Part shown: piece after piece, positions 59,670 through 64,000 of the stretch
How the letters are laid out: each line of letters opens with the position of its first letter
Position numbering within the stretch: the first letter of the stretch is position 1
From: Prunus persica
Taxonomy: Eukaryota > Streptophyta > Magnoliopsida > Rosales > Rosaceae
Direction: 5' to 3'
DNA length: 64,000 nt
Assembly: GCF_000346465.2 (NCBI RefSeq)
Contig: NC_034010.1
Location: forward strand, 18,905,161-18,969,160
Program-made: the position numbers and the translations under genes
Notes under the pieces: model-generated
Databases searched by the model: none
What the model saw: the letters and a program-made list of their open reading frames with translations, nothing else
Told to the model about the DNA's origin: nothing

Positions 59670-60047
59670 ATGAGCCCTGCTGCAAGTCTTGTCCAGCAGA
59701 AAATCAGGCTGTTCGTCCAAAAATTAGGCAAGGGTTTCCATTCCAAGAAAGCATACAAAAAGTTGGAGCATGCCTCTGAGAGCTCCAAGAATAAGCATAA
59801 GGATAGAGATCAAGTTCAAGTTCCAGAAGGTTATGTGGCTGTGTACGTGGGGGAAGAGCTAAGAAAGTATAAAGTTTCTTTGAAGTGTGTCTCTTGTCCA
59901 GCTTTCCAAGAACTGATCATCGAGTCGATGCCAGATGTGTTGGATGTCAAGATTGAAGGGCCTATTATGCTTTCATCATGCCCAACCGAGCGCTTTGATG
60001 TGTTGATTAGATTGCATGCATGGGATATTGCATGCATGGAAGTTTAG
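59670..60047 (+). CDS. SAUR-like (small auxin-up RNA) protein, copy 1, altered C-terminus
   Basis: An intronless gene of 125 residues. After a basic N-terminus (MSPAASLVQQKIRLF, LGKGFHSKK), a SAUR core follows: VPEGYVAVYVGEE, then KYKVSLKC, CPAFQELI, and a PDVLDVKIEGPI segment. SAUR proteins are small auxin-induced regulators that promote expansion growth by inhibiting PP2C.D phosphatases; this subgroup is diverged from the best-known members. Compared with copy 2, a 25-base deletion near codon 112 changes the frame, so the last residues (RLHAWDIACMEV) are encoded by what is 3' UTR in copy 2. It may still work if the core is sufficient. Confidence 0.72.
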   Translation: MSPAASLVQQKIRLFVQKLGKGFHSKKAYKKLEHASESSKNKHKDRDQVQVPEGYVAVYVGEELRKYKVSLKCVSCPAFQELIIESMPDVLDVKIEGPIMLSSCPTERFDVLIRLHAWDIACMEV

Positions 60048-60339
60048 TTCTTATTGTTTCATGTGGATTGAAGTTTTAACTTCCCGGACATACGTTTGGT
60101 TTGAGAATTGTAAATCTCATTATTTTTCAATGGATGGTTGTTTTTCTTCTTTGTTGATACACAATCTTTTGTAATTTCAGAAAATTCTGAAGAAGTGCAA
60201 TTTTAATTTATACATCTTCCTTACTATCTAGTAAAATAACCCGTTTGCATAGCAACCCTAACAAATACCTTTTTTCTCTTTTGAACTTTAAATGAAGGCA
60301 ATTAGGATCTAGACTCGTAATCCTAACAAATACATAGTA

Positions 60340-60695
60340 AAGGCCATCCATTACAAGGAATCTCATGCTCAACCTAGTTCTTGAGGATTTGTTGACGATG
60401 GAGATTGCCAAGGATTATGATTTACAAAAAAAAAGTAAACTATTGTTTCTTGACCAAAAAAAACTATTATGTTTTTTTTTTCAAAAGAAACGATGATATA
60501 TTGATAAAATAAGGGATTACATCTGATCTTCAACAAAAAATCAGAGACGGACTTCTTGTTTACAAAAAAATGGAACTCATAAGATAAGTCCAGCCCTCTC
60601 TCTCTCTCTCTCTCTCTCTCTCCCTATTCTTACCTATTTTTCAGTTTAAATTGTTGGATACATCTCCTTTTTTTTCAATCAAAGGCTGATAATGA
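60340..60695. repeat. Partial extra copy of the SAUR upstream block
   Basis: These bases match 58890-59240 (shared GATTTGTTGACGATGGAGAT, AAATAAGGGATTACAT, ACTCATAAGATAAGT, CATCTCC followed by poly-T and CAATCAA.GGCTGATAA). They then join abruptly to sequence matching the start of the unit (GAAAATAATTTAATAT). This marks a recombination junction. Confidence 0.65.
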
Positions 60696-60820
60696 AAATA
60701 ATTTAATATTTTATTAGATGAGAAAGAAAATAACGTCAATTGAACTCAATGAGGAAAATAACATGAGAAACCCAAATTCTAGTTGTTATACTAGTATCGG
60801 AAAAAAAGAAGTTAACAAAC

Positions 60821-60925
60821 ATGGTCTTAGTCAAGTTGGCTGGAGCGGATATGCTTCTCACTCGACATTCAAGTTCGAATCTCTCTTCTCGTAATTTATA
60901 TTAGATTAAAATACAATATCGTTTT
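60821..60925 (+). repeat. SINE-like element, copy in the second SAUR unit
   Basis: An A-box-like TCTTAGTCAAGTTGGCTGG, a near-perfect B box AAGTTCGAATCTC and the tail CAATATCGTTTTTATAAAA. It is better preserved than the copy at 58721. Confidence 0.6.
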
Positions 60926-61445
60926 TATAAAATTTAAAAAAAAATTAACATTTTGGGTATACAAAATCATGTTTTTATTGATGTTGGGGTTATTTTGTCA
61001 TATGAGCCTTGCATGTTCAACCAAGGAGTAGGATTACATTGCATGTGCATGATCTGCTTTTATCTTTTTATATATTTTCATTCTTTCCTTTCGTTTCTGT
61101 ACTTAAGATAAGTTTTTTTATTTATTTAAAGATATTAATAAATAAGGGATTACATCTCATCTTCAAACTCATAAGATAAGTCCGACCCTTTTTTCTCTCT
61201 CTTTTTCCCTATCCTAACCCTTTTTTTTCATTATCGTTGGATCCATCTCCTTTTTTCTTTTCTTTTTTCCAATCAACGGCTGATAAACATTATTCAATCA
61301 CTAACATTTATAATTTCCCTAATTTAATTACGTGGTTAAGTGGGCATAAGATTATAAACTTGAAACTTAAGCAACACGCAAGTTTCCAATGCCAATCTCA
61401 TTTCTCGACTGGACTAATTGGAACCGCCTCCACTCTCACTTTCAC

Positions 61446-61453
61446 TATAAATA
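61446..61453 (+). promoter_or_regulatory. TATA box of the second SAUR-like gene
   Basis: TATAAATA in the same context as at 59427, 232 bases before the ATG. Confidence 0.7.
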
Positions 61454-61557
61454 AGTAGCCAGTATAACATCTATTATTCTTACACTCAGTTAATTCTATT
61501 GCCCTTTGCCTTCCTTCTCTTCCAAGTAATTTTAACTCTCTCTTGCCCTACTTGCTA

Positions 61558-61640
61558 GCTTCTAATTAGAAACCCTAGTTACCTAATAGCTTCTATTAAG
61601 AAACCCTCGTTCCCTACTAGCTTCTAGTTAGAAACCCTCC
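61558..61640 (+). repeat. 5' UTR tandem repeat, second SAUR-like gene
   Basis: Three copies of the AGCTTCTA-TTAGAAACCCT unit; the gene at 59670 has four copies. Confidence 0.7.
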
Positions 61641-61677
61641 TCTCCTTCTTCACGCAGTCTAAGAGATCATCATCACC

Positions 61678-62043
61678 ATGAGCCCTGCTGCAAGTCTTGT
61701 CCAGCAGAAAATCAGGCTGTTCGTCAAGAAATTAGGCAAAGGTTTCCATTCCAAGAACACATACACAAAGTTGGAGCATGCCTCTGAGAGCTCCAAGAAT
61801 AAGCATAAGCATGGAGATATTCAAGTAGCTCCAAAAGGTTATGTGTTTTTGTATGTGGGGGAAGAGCGAAAGCGGTATACAGTTTCTTTGAAGTGTCTCT
61901 CTTGTCCAGCTTTCGAAGAAGCGATGGTCGAGTCGCAGCCGGATGTGTTCGATGTCAAGATTGAAGGGCCTATTGAGCTTTTATCGTGTACAACCGAGGA
62001 CTTTCATAAGCTGATGTCGAAGATCAAGAAGGAGGGTCATTAG
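61678..62043 (+). CDS. SAUR-like protein, copy 2
   Basis: An intronless gene of 121 residues, highly similar to copy 1 at the N-terminus (MSPAASLVQQKIRLF, LGKGFHSKN) and through the core (APKGYVFLYVGEE, RYTVSLKC, CPAFEEAM, PDVFDVKIEGPI). It ends TTEDFHKLMSKIKKEGH, which looks like the ancestral end because copy 1 lost it by deletion. The role suggested by family is auxin-related growth control, acting at the plasma membrane or in the cytoplasm with PP2C.D phosphatases; that is not shown here. Codon use and flanks match copy 1, so the duplication is recent. Confidence 0.75.
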   Translation: MSPAASLVQQKIRLFVKKLGKGFHSKNTYTKLEHASESSKNKHKHGDIQVAPKGYVFLYVGEERKRYTVSLKCLSCPAFEEAMVESQPDVFDVKIEGPIELLSCTTEDFHKLMSKIKKEGH

Positions 62044-63339
62044 ATTGCATGCATGCAGCATGGACTTCTTTGTTGTTTATTATTTGTTCACTCTTGAAGT
62101 TCCTTTCATTTCTTGTGATCATGGATTGAAGTTTTAAACATTCGGGAGGTCCGTGAGAATTGTAAATCTTATTATTTTTCAAATGAATGGTTGTTTTTTT
62201 CCGAACACAAAGGTCATTACAGGGAATCTCAAATTCTGTATGGAGAAAAGAATTCAAATTTGGTACCTTCATCTTAATAAGATCTCACAGAAAGCGATAT
62301 ACTATATATCATATATTGTATGTTTTGCTTTTGATCTTTGCTGCACGTGATGTTTTGATTATAGTTACACGACTAATTGATTCTCAATTTTGCTTTTTAT
62401 TTTTATTTTTTATGTATTTGAAGGTAACCCTAAGCATGAACGATCTACATCATGAAGTTAAAATAGGCCCAAACTAGTGGTTTCTTTCGTATGAAATTTT
62501 GGTGATCTTACCTACGGGTATAAGTTTGTATATTTTCCTCTAAGAAATTTAGTGTGTAGGTTTCAGGGGCGGAACCGCTCCTGGCCTTGGACCCCGAATT
62601 TTTTAACCTTCCTCCTTTACTATATTATATATTATATATAATATTATATACACTTAATAATTGCCAACTTGTAATTTAAATTAATGGTCTCTTTAAAATA
62701 AATTAGACATTATTAAGTTCGAAATATTTAACTATAACATGTAAGTTTTAAATCATACGTATTTGATATACTTTATTTTCTATTTCGGCCCCTCCAATCT
62801 TATAACTCTAGATCCGCCACTGGTAGGTTTTAAGTTATATCATGACTGTTGATAACATAAATATAAAAAAAATTTATTTTAAAAAAAGGTGTACACACTT
62901 TTTCTTCTTTTTTAGTATACCCTTTTTTCTTTTCTTTTTTTTCCAGAATGATTTCACTAGATAGGAATTCACTGTATCATTTGTCACCGTATTATTTGTT
63001 TTTGCTTGCTTATACAATCGAGTTGTTTGATGAGTTTTTCTGATGATGAAGATTGACTGCCAAGGATTATAATTAATTTAGATAACAATGTTCAATTCTC
63101 TGTTCTTAATTATTATTACTTAATGACAATGTTCAATTCTCTGTTCTGAATTGTTTTTTCTTGATAGACAACCTTGTGAATTATATTAAAAATAAAACGT
63201 AGCTGACTTTTAATCGAAGTGCAGACATGAGGCTCCTCAAAGGGATAACGCAAGAGTGTGGCTTACCTTGTCGTGTTAGAACGCAGATAGATGATGAGAC
63301 ACAAATAATATTTACCTTGTTGTGGTAAAATTCACCTTT
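62044..63339. other. Intergenic region downstream of the second SAUR-like gene
   Basis: It holds the 3' UTR of copy 2 (matching 60048-60165), a hAT MITE, and at about 63015-63075 a short piece resembling 58900-58950 (TGATGATGAAGATTG, GCCAAGGA). The last may be the remnant of another SAUR unit. Nothing else is recognised. Confidence 0.55.
62564..62822. mobile_element. hAT-type MITE (259 bases) with 8-base target duplication
   Basis: The left end CAGGGGCGGAAC and the right end GATCCGCCACTG are inverted repeats of the CAGNGGCGGA type known from hAT elements. Perfect 8-base direct repeats GTAGGTTT flank it at 62556-62563 and 62823-62830. The interior is AT-rich and non-coding. Confidence 0.9.
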
Positions 63340-64000
63340 TTCAAAAAGCAAACGTACAATACTTGTATTGAATATGTACTTACGTAATTTTTATGTTTAA
63401 TACACATTATTTTTAAAATTTTCAATAATACACATAAGATTCACATATTATAGACATAATTATTACACATTATTGAATACAAATATTATATATTAAAAAT
63501 AAATTCAATTCAATTAAAATATTATATAGTAGCCGAACTTTTAATATGTAGTTTGCTAAAATTTTGCCGAATAAAACACGTTCGTGTACCAAATTAATAT
63601 TTATAAAGGATAAACTAATAAAACCAGGAGGGTCTTTTTTTCATAATTTTTTATGCCAAAATTTTAACAAATAAAATACGTACGTATTTTATTCATATAG
63701 CCACGCTACTATACCAATTAATATCTATAAAGTATAAACAAATGCAACTAGGAGGGTTCCTTTCTCATATTTATTTATTATTATTAAATAGTTTAGCCAA
63801 GCGGATATACTCTGGAAATTTTTTAAAAAAAATAGTATAGTTGCGTGGCTATACTGGGGTTTTTTTTTAAAAAAAAAAAGAAAAGAAATAGTTTAGCTGC
63901 TATACTCGGTTTTTTCCAATTTCTTAAAAAGAAATAGTATAGCCACAAGGCGATACTCGGTTTTCCAATTTTCTTAAATGGAATAATCTAAACTCTGTTT
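63340..64000. repeat. AT-rich repeats, then hairpin-type GTATAGCC...GGCTATAC units
   Basis: Two direct copies of a unit of about 100 bases lie at roughly 63549-63645 and 63652-63770 (shared AATTAATAT.TATAAAG and AGGAGGGT). From about 63690 to the window end, at least four units of the AAATAGTATAGCC / GGCTATACT hairpin family appear, the same family as at 31350-31783. The element continues beyond the window. Confidence 0.6.

Larger units (their letters stand above)
60048..61445. other. Intergenic region between the two SAUR-like genes
   Basis: It holds the 3' UTR of copy 1, a partial third copy of the upstream block (next entry), a SINE, and the upstream flank of copy 2. A (CT)n run lies at about 60596-60622. 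Confidence 0.65.

Overview
This window is nuclear DNA from a flowering plant. The evidence is spliced genes with GT-AG introns, AT-rich intergenic DNA, CACTA, LINE, SINE, hAT and LTR-type transposon remains, and plant-specific families (extracellular LRR receptor-like proteins, a DUF630/DUF632 protein, SAUR-like proteins). The style of the genes and repeats suggests a eudicot, probably Rosaceae such as Prunus, Malus or Pyrus. That placement is inference, not something I could test.

Layout. 1-3948: a nested transposon block in which the 3' end of a CACTA element has inserted into the reverse transcriptase of a decayed LINE. 4779-28162: a cluster of three single-exon receptor-like protein (RLP) genes, all on the minus strand (4779-7637, 20702-23545, 25205-28162). 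A 17-exon cytosolic methionyl-tRNA synthetase gene (13436-19979, plus strand) sits between the first and second RLP. Coding and flanking homology shows that the RLPs arose by duplication of whole blocks. 28163-33724: gene-poor DNA with a hairpin-like repeat array (about 31350-31783) directly abutting a frameshifted ABCA-type ABC transporter fragment (31784-32475).

33725-46856: two housekeeping genes in divergent orientation, a DBP10/DDX54-type DEAD-box RNA helicase (RH29-like, minus, 11 exons) and a leucine carboxyl methyltransferase of the PP2A-methylating type (LCMT1, plus, 12 exons, one GC-AG intron). Their start codons are 438 bases apart, so they probably share a promoter region. 46857-52782 is intergenic and holds a tandem pair of MITEs. 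52783-57804 encodes a DUF630/DUF632 (NRG2-like) protein in 4 exons, with an 18-base coding minisatellite.

58600-64000: a tandem duplication carrying two SAUR-like genes (59670-60047 and 61678-62043). In the first copy a 25-base deletion has moved the reading frame into former 3' UTR. A clean hAT-type MITE with an 8-base target duplication follows (62564-62822), then another stretch of the hairpin-like repeat seen near 31.5 kb.

The genes do not form one pathway. The themes are immune-receptor copy-number change, conserved housekeeping genes, and transposon-driven remodelling. I did not find a convincing new multi-gene system. The most unusual items are the UTR-derived SAUR tail, the ABCA fragment fused to a hairpin repeat family, the tandem MITE, and the RLP block duplication around the MetRS gene. 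All exon models were joined by hand; each spliced CDS length is a multiple of three.
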